Origin: Novosphingobium pokkalii
GTDB lineage: Bacteria > Pseudomonadota > Alphaproteobacteria > Sphingomonadales > Sphingomonadaceae
Length of the DNA stretch: 64,000 nt
Reading direction: 5' to 3'
Assembly (NCBI RefSeq): GCF_014652855.1
Contig: NZ_BMZP01000016.1
Span: 1-64,000, forward strand
This document shows, in pieces, positions 25,691-33,688 of the stretch. Each line of letters opens with the position of its first letter. Position 1 is the stretch's first letter. Below the pieces are notes generated by a model. The model made no database searches and was not told the origin of the DNA. It saw only the letters and a program-made list of their open reading frames with translations. The translations under genes were made by a program, and so were the position numbers.

Positions 25691-26395
25691 TCACCTGCGG
25701 ATTATCAGCGACAGGCTGGCAATATGGTTCATCCGGTCCTCGCGCGCCGGGCGCGACACGTATTGTCCTGAATAGCCGGCTTCCACGCTGATCCCCTTGC
25801 CCACCGGCAAGGCCAGACCGGCAAAGCCGCGCAACTGGTCGAAGCCCGATTTCTGGCCCCAGCCGGTGCGGTTGAGGCCCACGAACGGCTCGGCCCAGAG
25901 CACGGCCTGCGGCGTGCCCGGCTTGCCCAGCGGCACGTCCAGCCGCACCAGTTGGCGCAGGCGCCAGCCGGTGCCGCCCTGCCCCTCCACCATGCGCTGT
26001 TCCAGCCGGGTGCGCCCGGTCAGCGTGGGGCGCGTGGTGGCATTGCCGGCCCCGTCGCCAAACGCACGCCAGGTCACCTGCTCGAACACGCGATGCTCGT
26101 GGCTCACCCGCCCACCCTGCGGATCGGTGCGGATATAGCCATAGCCGCCCCACACCGTGGTCGAGCGGTCGAGCTTCACCCCCAGCGCGCCGCGTGCGAT
26201 CGCCTGCCCGGCCCGCTCGGCATCGTCGGTCAGGCGCAGTTGCAGGTCGGTGAACAGCACCAACTTCTGGTCGAGATTGAGGAACGATTGCTGCGCAAGC
26301 CACACCTGCCCATCCTCTTCCGCTGCATGCAGCGGGCCGGCGGTCAACGCCAGGAAAGCGCCAAGACAAAGGACGGAAACGGGAAAGCGGCGCAT
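25691..26395 (-). CDS. DUF2490 outer-membrane protein
   Basis: A 234-residue secreted protein. A signal peptide (VLCLGAFLALTAGPLHAAE) is followed by a DUF2490 domain, a predicted outer-membrane beta-barrel (QVWLAQQSFLNLDQKLVLFTDLQLRL, TTVWGGYGYIRTD, LRQLVRLDVPLG, FAGLALPVGKGISVEAGYSGQYV). Alternating polar and hydrophobic strands run to the C-terminal RR. It sits inside the lignin operon, between the aldehyde dehydrogenase and ligW. It might help substrate pass the outer membrane, but that is inferred from position only. Confidence 0.82.
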   Translation of the reverse strand: MRRFPVSVLCLGAFLALTAGPLHAAEEDGQVWLAQQSFLNLDQKLVLFTDLQLRLTDDAERAGQAIARGALGVKLDRSTTVWGGYGYIRTDPQGGRVSHEHRVFEQVTWRAFGDGAGNATTRPTLTGRTRLEQRMVEGQGGTGWRLRQLVRLDVPLGKPGTPQAVLWAEPFVGLNRTGWGQKSGFDQLRGFAGLALPVGKGISVEAGYSGQYVSRPAREDRMNHIASLSLIIRR

Positions 26396-26503
26396 CGGGC
26401 ACTCCGGCAGGCAAGGGGCAAGCGGTCCGCGCTATGCCCCTTGCCTTGCCAGAGTGTTTCCCGAGTGTGACATTGCACGTGACTGGGCGCATGACGTTGC
26501 GCA

Positions 26504-27940
26504 TCAGGCTTCGTGCACGGTCTTGGTCACCAGGCAGGCCATCAGCCCTTCCGGCCCGTCCTCGTGCCCGTGGCCCGACCATTTCACCCCGCCGAACGGC
26601 GCATCGGCCCCGCCGATCATCGTGGTGTTGATGCCCAGCATGCCGGTTTCCACTTCGGCCGCCACGCGCGCGCGGGTGGCGTGGCCCTGGCACCAGGCAT
26701 AAGCCGCCAGGCCATAAGGCAGCCGGTTCGCCTCGGCGATCATGGCGTCTGCATCGGCAAAGCGGTTGATCAGCGCCACCGGGCCGAACGGCTCCTCGTT
26801 CATGATCGCGGCATCGAGCGGAATGTCGGACAGCACGGTGGGCGCGAAAAAGAACCCGGCATTGCCGACCCGCTCGCCGCCCGTGTGCAACCGAGCGCCG
26901 CGCGCCATGGCATCGCCGATCAGCCGCTCCATGGCCTCGGGCCGGCGCGGATTGGCCATCGGCCCCATCTGCACGCCTTCGTCCAGCCCGTTGCCCACGC
27001 GAATTGTTGCCGCGCGCGCGGCAAAGCCGTCGCGAAAGGCCGCGAACACCGGTTCTTCCACGATGAAGCGGGTGGGGCTGACGCAAACCTGCCCGGCGTT
27101 GCGATACTTGTGCGCCACGGCCGTCTCGATCGCGCGGTCGAGATCGGCATCGGCAAAGACCAGCACCGGGCCATGGCCACCCAGTTCCATGGTGGTGCGC
27201 TTCATGTCATCGGCGGCCAGCTTGGCCAGGTGCTTGCCCACCTGCGTCGATCCGGTGAACGACAGCTTGCGGATCACCGGGCTGCCCAGCAAGTGCCGGC
27301 TCACTTCGTCGGGCACGCCGAACACCGCCTGCGCCACTTGCGGCGGCAGCCCGGCGTCGAGCAGGCATTGCAGCACGCCCAGCGCAGAGGCCGGCGTTTC
27401 CTCCGCCGCCTTGAGGATGACCGAACACCCCGCCGCCACCGGCGCGCCTAGCTTGCGCCCGGGATTGCCCAGCGGGAAGTTCCACGGCGCAAAGGCCGCC
27501 ACCGGCCCCACCGGTTCATGGCAGACTGTGGAACGCATGCCGGTGGGGCGCACCAGCGCGCGACCATAGAGGCGCTGCACTTCGCCGGCATAGAACTGGA
27601 ACAGGCCCACGTTCATCAAGACTTCGATCCGCGCCTCGGCCAGGGTCTTGCCCTGCTCCAGCGTGGCAACGCGGGCGAGGTCTTCCTGCCGTTCCAGCAT
27701 CAGCCGCGCCGCGCCGTTGAGCACGGCGGTGCGTTGCTGCGGGGTGGAGTTGCGCCACAGGGCAAAGCCCTGCGCCGCCACGTCCAGCGCGGCATCCAGG
27801 TCTGCCGCGTCGGCCAAGGGCAGTTCGCCCAGCACCGCGCCGGTGGCCGGGTTGACCACGGCATGGGTGCGCCGCCCACCCCCGCTCACGCGCTGGCCGT
27901 TGATGATCATGTGCAGCGAGGGATAGGCAGCCTGCGTCAT
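26504..27940 (-). CDS. NAD(P)-dependent aldehyde dehydrogenase
   Basis: A 478-residue aldehyde dehydrogenase. The cofactor region has FAPWNFPLGNPGRKLGAPVAAGC, then FTGSTQVGK, the catalytic Glu in TMELGGHGPV and the catalytic Cys in NAGQVCVSPTRFIV. It resembles the succinate-semialdehyde dehydrogenase branch. In this operon a likely substrate is an aromatic aldehyde made by stilbene cleavage, such as vanillin or 5-formylferulate, but specificity cannot be read from sequence. ATG 27940 lies four bases after the NTF2-like stop, so an in-frame ATG at 27967 inside that gene is rejected. Confidence 0.88.
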   Translation of the reverse strand: MTQAAYPSLHMIINGQRVSGGGRRTHAVVNPATGAVLGELPLADAADLDAALDVAAQGFALWRNSTPQQRTAVLNGAARLMLERQEDLARVATLEQGKTLAEARIEVLMNVGLFQFYAGEVQRLYGRALVRPTGMRSTVCHEPVGPVAAFAPWNFPLGNPGRKLGAPVAAGCSVILKAAEETPASALGVLQCLLDAGLPPQVAQAVFGVPDEVSRHLLGSPVIRKLSFTGSTQVGKHLAKLAADDMKRTTMELGGHGPVLVFADADLDRAIETAVAHKYRNAGQVCVSPTRFIVEEPVFAAFRDGFAARAATIRVGNGLDEGVQMGPMANPRRPEAMERLIGDAMARGARLHTGGERVGNAGFFFAPTVLSDIPLDAAIMNEEPFGPVALINRFADADAMIAEANRLPYGLAAYAWCQGHATRARVAAEVETGMLGINTTMIGGADAPFGGVKWSGHGHEDGPEGLMACLVTKTVHEA

Positions 27941-27944
27941 GGGC

Positions 27945-28700
27945 TTACTTCGCGGCGATCGCGGCATCGTGGTCGAGATCGCGCTGCAAGCGCTGCGCCT
28001 CGATCGGCTTGCCGGTGATCGGGTGGTTCATGTGGAACGGGGTGATCCTGTGGGTCGGCCACAGCCAGTGCCCTTCCAGCAGTTCGTCCGGCCCGGTGGG
28101 ATCGGTGGGGTAGGTCACCTTGGGAAACGGCACGTATTCGGGCGGGGTATTGGCCCAGCCAGTGTCAAAGTCGCCGTGCCAGATCGGCATGTAGTTCAAG
28201 ATGTGGATGTGCCACTTGCCATCCACTTTCTTGTAGGTGTTCTCGTAGATCCCGCCTTCCCACCATTGGCGGGCTTTCAGGTGCGGAGCATCGCCTTCGA
28301 AATCCTTGTGGCGCCCGGCCTGCATCATCGAACGCGCGCGGCCCAATGCGGTCACGCCATCGGGCTGGATATCGATGATGTCCTGCAACTGCGGATGGTC
28401 GAGCAGGAAGCCATCGATCGGGCCGTTGTTGCCATAAGTGAAGCGCTTCTGGAACCGCTCCACATAGAGCCGGCGAATGCCTTCCTTGCCTTTCCAGGTG
28501 CCGCCGAAGAAGCGCACTTCGCCATCGGGCGTGAACAGGTCCACCGTCTCGTTGTAGAGGCACTTGTCGATCAGATAGCCATAAAGATGCTGCAACTTGC
28601 GCACGTCCAGCTCGTCTTCGCGCACGGTCAGGCGCGCTTCCACCTGCGCCAGCCTTTCCTCCAGCGCGGCCACGCGATCGCTTCCGGTCTCGCCCGTCAT
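27945..28700 (-). CDS. NTF2/SnoaL-like protein, possible lignin-dimer formaldehyde lyase
   Basis: A 251-residue soluble protein. An N-terminal coiled coil (RVAALEERLAQVEARLTVREDELDVRKLQHLYG) leads into a SnoaL-like cone fold (YLIDKCLYNETVDLFTPDGEVRFFGGTWKGKEGIRRLY, then DGKWHIHILNYMPIWHGDFD). The His and Trp/Tyr-rich core suits a small-molecule enzyme. The lignin-dimer lyases LdpA and PcfL, which remove the gamma carbon as formaldehyde to give stilbenes, belong to this superfamily. With a stilbene dioxygenase in the same island, a similar role is a fair inference. The start at 28700 is supported by GGAGAG six bases upstream. Confidence 0.8.
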   Translation of the reverse strand: MTGETGSDRVAALEERLAQVEARLTVREDELDVRKLQHLYGYLIDKCLYNETVDLFTPDGEVRFFGGTWKGKEGIRRLYVERFQKRFTYGNNGPIDGFLLDHPQLQDIIDIQPDGVTALGRARSMMQAGRHKDFEGDAPHLKARQWWEGGIYENTYKKVDGKWHIHILNYMPIWHGDFDTGWANTPPEYVPFPKVTYPTDPTGPDELLEGHWLWPTHRITPFHMNHPITGKPIEAQRLQRDLDHDAAIAAK

Positions 28701-28712
28701 CACTCTCTCCAT

Positions 28713-28733
28713 TTTGTTTGTCTAACTAACAAA
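28713..28733. promoter_or_regulatory. Candidate MarR operator upstream of the NTF2-like/ligW operon
   Basis: TTTGTTTG, five bases (TCTAA), CTAACAAA. It has the 8-N5-8 layout and good symmetry (TTTGTTAG on the reverse strand against TTTGTTTG). It ends 12 bases upstream of the chosen start of the NTF2-like gene and so should control the operon running left to the MFS gene at 22109. Confidence 0.6.
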
Positions 28734-28754
28734 TTGCGGATCGGGATCGGGCTG

Positions 28755-30203
28755 TCAACGCCCTTGCGCTTCCAGCCGGGCCACTTCCTCGCGATAGGGA
28801 CGGATGGCCAGGATCATGCTCACCGTGGCGATGGGCAAAAGGGCGCCGGCGGTGATCACCAGCGCTTTCCACAGCTCCGCTTCCACGCCCACCACGCGCT
28901 GCGCCACCACGCCGACCACAAAGCTGCCCATGGCCCCGAAAAAGGTGAACATGAACAGGTAGATGGCCGTCACCTGCCCGCGCATTTCATTGGGCGCGAT
29001 ACGCTGGATCGCGGCGTTCTGCGGCACCGCGCCGGCCAGACCGAACATGCCGCCAAGCGCCATGACGGCCAGGCTCGCCTCGCCCGTGGGCATCAGCGGA
29101 GCCGTGATCGCGCAGATCGTGACCAGGCCGAACAGGATCGCCGCGCAACGCACGTTGGCATCCTTGTGGCGCTTGGCCATCCATTCCACGAACACGCCGC
29201 CCAGGAAAATGCCCAGCAGCGAACTGGCCAGCAGCATCGGCGCCATGACCATGCCGATCCGCCCCTCGTTCCAGCCATAGGTGCGGATCATGAACGGCAC
29301 CCGCCAGAACGCCAGGCCGAAGGTCTCGATCGCCGCCAGCGCCAGGCCGAGGAACAGCGGGTAATAGACCCGGCCCCGCGCATGGATCGCGCGCATCGCG
29401 TCCAGCCCGGTGAAGGCCAGCACCCGCCGGCCAAGCCCGGCTCCTGCCGCCATGCCGCTGGCCCCGGGCGCGGGCCGCTGTCCCCGCCGCGCCGGCTCGC
29501 GAATCGCCAGCAGCAGCAGCGCCGCCAGCACGCCGGCCAAGGCCTCCCCCAGCAAGATCAGTTGCCACGAATGGACGCGCAGCCCCAGGATCACCGGATC
29601 GGGCATGCCCGCCAGCGCCATGATCAGCTTGCCGCCCAGCGCCACGCCCACCGTCGTGCCGCCGATGAAGCCCAGTTGCAGCACGGCAAAGGCGCGCGTG
29701 ATCTTCTTGGGCGGAAAGAAATCGGCGAGCAGCGAATAGGAAGCCGGCGCGTGGGCCGATCCGCCCGCGCCCAGGAACATGCGGCTGCCCACGAACTGGC
29801 CGAATGTCTGCGCCATGCCGCCCAGCGCCATGATCGTCGCGGTGGCCAGCATGCCGCCGGCCAGCACCAGCCGGCGCGGATAGATATCCGCCAGCCGCGC
29901 CAGGGGAATGCCCACTACCACGAAGAAGATCACGCTGGCTGGCCCGCCCAGGAACCCCAGCGCTTCATCACTCAGCGCGAAATCCTGCTTGATCCGCTGC
30001 GCCAGCATGCCGAACACGGTCTGGTCGAAGAAGTTGAGGAACGTGGCCAGCACGATGGCAAACAGCGCAAACCACGCCTTGCCGGCCGAGGGCCAAGCCT
30101 GCGCGTGCGCCGGCAAGGTTGCCGCTGCATCGTCGAACGCCGCTTCTGCCTGAAGAGCCGCCATCCCGTCGTCGGGAATCGTCGGCGCCATTGCACCTGC
30201 CAT
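28755..30203 (-). CDS. MFS transporter
   Basis: A 482-residue, 12-helix carrier. Helix 1 is WFALFAIVLATFLNFFDQTVFGMLAQRI and the loop after helix 2 is IPLARLADIYPRRLV. It is paralogous in style to the MFS protein at 22109. A soluble N-terminal stretch of about 40 residues precedes the membrane part. GGAGAGGAG lies upstream of ATG 30203. A strong operator copy (30261-30281) is 58 bases upstream, which ties it to the lignin regulon. Substrate is unknown. Confidence 0.84.
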   Translation of the reverse strand: MAGAMAPTIPDDGMAALQAEAAFDDAAATLPAHAQAWPSAGKAWFALFAIVLATFLNFFDQTVFGMLAQRIKQDFALSDEALGFLGGPASVIFFVVVGIPLARLADIYPRRLVLAGGMLATATIMALGGMAQTFGQFVGSRMFLGAGGSAHAPASYSLLADFFPPKKITRAFAVLQLGFIGGTTVGVALGGKLIMALAGMPDPVILGLRVHSWQLILLGEALAGVLAALLLLAIREPARRGQRPAPGASGMAAGAGLGRRVLAFTGLDAMRAIHARGRVYYPLFLGLALAAIETFGLAFWRVPFMIRTYGWNEGRIGMVMAPMLLASSLLGIFLGGVFVEWMAKRHKDANVRCAAILFGLVTICAITAPLMPTGEASLAVMALGGMFGLAGAVPQNAAIQRIAPNEMRGQVTAIYLFMFTFFGAMGSFVVGVVAQRVVGVEAELWKALVITAGALLPIATVSMILAIRPYREEVARLEAQGR

Positions 30204-30260
30204 CGCTTGTCTCCTCTCCCGGCGGGCTCCTGTTCGGACGGAGCCTTTTTCGTCCGGCGC

Positions 30261-30281
30261 ATTGTTAGTCTTGCATACAAT
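30261..30281. promoter_or_regulatory. Candidate MarR operator, strong copy 2
   Basis: ATTGTTAG, five bases (TCTTG), CATACAAT. The arms are identical to those at 19968-19988. It lies in the divergent gap between the MFS gene and the SDR gene and may control both. Confidence 0.7.
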
Positions 30282-30377
30282 TCCCAGGTAGGGAATAGGT
30301 AGGGTGAAAAACAGATTCAGCGCTGCCCACGGCGCCGATCACGATAACAAACGTTACAAGCAAAGCGGAGAGGAACC

Positions 30378-31322
30378 ATGCAGGATCTGCCGGGTAAAAC
30401 AGCAATCGTCACCGGGGGGGCCAGTGGCATCGGCCTGGGCATCGCCAAGGCGCTGCTGGGCGCGGGCATGAACGTGGCCATTGCCGACATTCGCGACGAT
30501 CACCTCGCCGCCGGCAGCGCCGAACTGGCCGAAGTGACCGGCGGCAAGACCGACCGCATCCTGGCGCTCAAGCTCGACGTGACCGACCGCGCCAACTACG
30601 CCCAGGTGGTCGATGCGATCGAGGCGCGCTTCGGCAGGATCCACCTCTTGGTCAACAATGCCGGCGTCGCCGTGGTCGGTCCCACCGAGCTGGCCACCTT
30701 TGCCGATTGGGACTGGGTCATGGGGGTGAACCTGGGCGGCACGATCAACGGGATCGTCACCGTGCTGCCGCGCATCCTCGCCCATGGCGAAGGCGGGCAT
30801 ATCGTCAATACCGCGTCAATGTCCGCCCTGGTGCCGGCTGCGGCCACCACGATCTATTCCTCGGGCAAGGCGGCCGTCACGTCGATGATGGAATGCATGC
30901 GCCCCGAACTCGAATCGCGCGGCGTGATCTGCTCGGCCTTCTGCCCCGGCGCGGTGCAGTCCAACATTGCCGAAGCGGGCAAGACGCGCCCGGCGGACCT
31001 GGCCGAAACCGGCTATGCCGAAGCCGACAAGCGCCGCCAGGCCGGCGGCAATTTCGCACATCTCTACCAGACCAAGGAGCAAGTCGGGCAGCGCGTGCTC
31101 GAAGGCATCCTCAACGACGAGCTTTACATCCTCACCCACTCCGAATTCCTGCTGGGCGTGCAGGAACGCGGCGAAGCGACGACCGCCGCCGTGCAGACGC
31201 ACTTGCCCGAAAACCCGGAATACAAGGCCACGTTCGCCATGCTGTTCCGCAACCCGGCGATCACCGCCGAAATCGAGCGACAGAACGCGCTCAAGGCCAG
31301 CCGCATGGGAGTGACCGCATGA
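30378..31322 (+). CDS. SDR family oxidoreductase, LigL/LigN-type
   Basis: A 314-residue short-chain dehydrogenase. It has the cofactor loop TGGASGIGLG, DLD-type acidic residue in the KLDVTD region, NNAGVAVVG, the catalytic Ser region NTASMSALVPA and Tyr-x3-Lys in IYSSGKAAV. The length above 300, with a C-terminal helix-rich extension, and ADWDWVMGVNLGGTINGIVTVLP match the C-alpha dehydrogenases LigD, LigL and LigN that oxidise the benzylic alcohol of beta-aryl-ether dimers. GCGGAGAGGAAC precedes the ATG. The stop overlaps the next SDR start by four bases. Confidence 0.83.
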   Translation: MQDLPGKTAIVTGGASGIGLGIAKALLGAGMNVAIADIRDDHLAAGSAELAEVTGGKTDRILALKLDVTDRANYAQVVDAIEARFGRIHLLVNNAGVAVVGPTELATFADWDWVMGVNLGGTINGIVTVLPRILAHGEGGHIVNTASMSALVPAAATTIYSSGKAAVTSMMECMRPELESRGVICSAFCPGAVQSNIAEAGKTRPADLAETGYAEADKRRQAGGNFAHLYQTKEQVGQRVLEGILNDELYILTHSEFLLGVQERGEATTAAVQTHLPENPEYKATFAMLFRNPAITAEIERQNALKASRMGVTA

Positions 31323-32239
31323 AGGACTTTGCCGGCCGCACGGCCTTCGTCACCGGCGGCGCCAATGGCGTCGGCATCGGCCTCGTCCGCCAGTTGCTCA
31401 ACGAAGGCTGCAAGGTGGCGATTGCCGACATTCGCCAGGATTCGATCGACCAGGCTCTGGCCAGCCTGGACAACCGAGAGGTCATGGGCGTGCAGCTCGA
31501 CGTATCGAGCCGCGAGGCTTTCCGCGAGGCGGCCGACCGGGTGGAGGCCGAATTCGGCCCGGTCTCGCTGCTGTTCAACAACGCCGGGGTCAACCTTTTC
31601 CAGCCGATCGAGGAATCGAGCTATGACGACTGGGACTGGCTGCTGGGCGTCAATCTCCACGGCGTGATCAACGGGGTTATGACCTTCGTGCCGCGCATGG
31701 TGGAACGGGTGAAAGCCGGCACGCAAAAGGGCGGACACATCACGAACACCGCCTCGATGGCCGCGTTCCTCGCCGCCGGAACGCCGGGCATCTACAACAC
31801 CACCAAGTTCGCCGTGCGCGGTCTTTCCGAATCGCTGCACTATTCCCTGCTGCCATATGGCATCGGCGTTTCGGTGCTGTGCCCCGGCCTGGTCAAAAGC
31901 TATATCTATGCCAGCGACGCGATCCGCCCCGAAGGCCTGAAGGGAGGGGCCAAGCCGGTCAACCACGAAGCGGTGGAGCGCCTGGCCGGCGTCCACGAAT
32001 TCGGCATGGAGCCCGACGTGATCGCGCAGCGCACGCTCGACGCCATGCGCGAAAACCGCCTGCACATCTTCTCGCACCCCGATCACAAGGAAGAGATGCG
32101 CGAAATCTTCGACGAGATCATTGCCGAATATCGCGACTATCCCAAGGATCCGGGCCACGACCAGCGCGTGGCGTTCGAGGCCTTCCGCCGCGATGCCTTC
32201 GCCAAGGCCCGCGCCGCCTCGCGCGCATCGGATTTCTGA
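31319..32239 (+). CDS. SDR family oxidoreductase, LigL/LigN-type
   Basis: A 306-residue short-chain dehydrogenase, second of a coupled pair. It has TGGANGVGIG, NNAGVNLFQPIEESSYDDWDWLLGVNLHGVINGVMTFVPRM, the Ser region NTASMAAFLAAG and Tyr-x3-Lys in IYNTTKFAV. It resembles the lignin C-alpha dehydrogenases. LigD, LigL and LigN differ in preferred stereoisomer, so two adjacent copies could handle both enantiomers of a dimer. I cannot say which is which. A long open frame beginning at 30707 is only the shadow upstream of ATG 31319. Confidence 0.83.
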   Translation: MKDFAGRTAFVTGGANGVGIGLVRQLLNEGCKVAIADIRQDSIDQALASLDNREVMGVQLDVSSREAFREAADRVEAEFGPVSLLFNNAGVNLFQPIEESSYDDWDWLLGVNLHGVINGVMTFVPRMVERVKAGTQKGGHITNTASMAAFLAAGTPGIYNTTKFAVRGLSESLHYSLLPYGIGVSVLCPGLVKSYIYASDAIRPEGLKGGAKPVNHEAVERLAGVHEFGMEPDVIAQRTLDAMRENRLHIFSHPDHKEEMREIFDEIIAEYRDYPKDPGHDQRVAFEAFRRDAFAKARAASRASDF

Positions 32240-32251
32240 AGGCATCCAGGT

Positions 32252-32334
32252 TTGCGGAGGGCCCCGGATCAAGTCCGGGGCGACGATTCACCATATCCGT
32301 CGCCCCGGCCCCGAGCCGGGGCCCCACGCAACCC
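32252..32334. repeat. Dispersed palindromic repeat, family C
   Basis: Facing copies of GGGCCCCGGATCAAGTCCGG plus GGCGACG, with a 15-base centre. It lies between the converging SDR and E2 genes, in the same setting as 17984-18073. Confidence 0.8.
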
Positions 32335-32369
32335 TAGGAACCCAGGCCCCACCGCAACGCCAGAACAGG

Positions 32370-33683
32370 TCACGCCAAGATAAGCGCCGGCGTCTCGATC
32401 AGCTTCTTCACCGCCTGAACAAAGCTCGCCGCATCCCAGCCATCGACCACGCGATGGTCGCAACTGATCGAGATGTTCATCAGCTTGCGCTTGGCAATGC
32501 GTTCGCCACCCAGGCCATCGGGCACGAACATCGGCCGCTCGACGATGCGGTTGGGGCCGATGATCGCCACTTCGGGCCGGTTGATGACCGGCGTCGTCGC
32601 CACGCCGCCCAAGGGCCCAAGCGACGTGATCGTGAAGGTGGAGCCCGACAGTTCGTCGGCCCTGGCCGTGCCATTGCGCGCCGCCTCCGCCAGCCGAGCA
32701 ATCTCCTGCGCCAGTGCCCACGGATTCTTCGCCTGCGCATCGCGGATCACCGGCACCATCAACCCGCCGGGTGTCTGCGTGGCCATGCCCATGTGCACCG
32801 CGCCGTGGCGCGTCACCACGCCGGCTTCATCGTCATAGCGCGCGTTGAGCATCGGGAACTGCGGCAGCGTGCGGCAGATCGCCACGATCAGCAGCGGCAG
32901 CATGGTCAGGCGCGGACGATCGAGACCACCGGCATTGAGCTGCGCGCGCAGCTCTTCCAGCGCGGTCACGTCGCATTCCTCCACATAGGTGAAATGCGGA
33001 ATGGCGCGCTTGGCCGCCGCCATGTTTTCGGCAATGCGACGGCGCAGGCCGATCACTTTCACCTGTTCGTCCGCCCGCGCCGCGCCGGCCGGGGCATAGC
33101 TGCGGTTATAGGCCAGGAACTGGTCCAGGTCCCCGTGGCGCACGCGGCCATCCTGCGACGGGCGCACTTGCGCCAGATCGATCCCCAGTTCACGCGCGCG
33201 CTGGCGCACGGCCGGGCTGGCCAGCACGCGCGCGTTGCTCTGCGGCCCTTCGACAAGCTCAGGGCGAACGGGGGTAGCAGGAAGATGGTCAGGTTCCGTT
33301 CGGGCTGAGCTTGTCGAAGCCCCCTGCGCGACCTCGGCGCCAGGCTCCCGCCCTTCGACAGGCTCAGGGCGAACGGGGGTGGGTTTTTGCAGTGTGGTTT
33401 CCGTTCGGGCTGAGCCTGTCGAAGTCCCCTCCCCAACATCGCCCTCAACCTCGATTTCCACCAGCACGGAGCCGATCGGAATCCGGTCCCCCACTTCGCC
33501 GGCGATCGAAACCACGCGGCCGGCCACCGGGCTTTCCATTTCCACGGTGGCCTTGTCGGTCATCATGTCGGCCAGCGGGCTGTCCTCGCCCACCGTGTCG
33601 CCGGGTTGCACGTGCCAGGCAACGATTTCGGCCTCGGCAATGCCTTCGCCGATGTCGGGCAGGCGGAAGGTGTAAAGCGCCAT
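32370..33683 (-). CDS. bkdB: Branched-chain 2-oxoacid dehydrogenase E2 (dihydrolipoamide acyltransferase)
   Basis: A 437-residue acyltransferase core of the complex oxidising branched-chain 2-oxoacids to acyl-CoA. The lipoyl domain spans residues 1-80, with lipoyl Lys44 in DKATVE. The linker at about 85-149 is unusual. It is made of two translated copies of the family B repeat (STGSARTE with PVRPEPVEG, then STSSARTE with PVRPELVEG). A subunit-binding domain (about 153-190) and the catalytic domain follow, ending with the active-site motif CDHRVVDGWDAASF. Its start lies six bases after the E1-beta stop. Confidence 0.93.
   Translation of the reverse strand: MALYTFRLPDIGEGIAEAEIVAWHVQPGDTVGEDSPLADMMTDKATVEMESPVAGRVVSIAGEVGDRIPIGSVLVEIEVEGDVGEGTSTGSARTETTLQKPTPVRPEPVEGREPGAEVAQGASTSSARTEPDHLPATPVRPELVEGPQSNARVLASPAVRQRARELGIDLAQVRPSQDGRVRHGDLDQFLAYNRSYAPAGAARADEQVKVIGLRRRIAENMAAAKRAIPHFTYVEECDVTALEELRAQLNAGGLDRPRLTMLPLLIVAICRTLPQFPMLNARYDDEAGVVTRHGAVHMGMATQTPGGLMVPVIRDAQAKNPWALAQEIARLAEAARNGTARADELSGSTFTITSLGPLGGVATTPVINRPEVAIIGPNRIVERPMFVPDGLGGERIAKRKLMNISISCDHRVVDGWDAASFVQAVKKLIETPALILA
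33242..33427. repeat. Dispersed repeat, family B, inside the E2 coding sequence
   Basis: Two facing pairs of the family B unit (near 33245-33325 and 33350-33425) lie inside the E2 gene. Their combined length keeps the reading frame open and encodes the linker. Elsewhere in the window the same units are intergenic. Confidence 0.85.
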
Positions 33684-33688
33684 GCGAA

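Noticed and set aside
27939..30302. A 787-codon open frame on the plus strand
   Set aside because: It is antisense to the NTF2-like and MFS genes and shows low-complexity His/Arg/Gln content without motifs.
30340..30362. GATAACAAACGTTACAAGC as a sixth MarR site
   Set aside because: It does not fit the 8-N5-8 layout or the half-site TTGTTAG. It may be chance.
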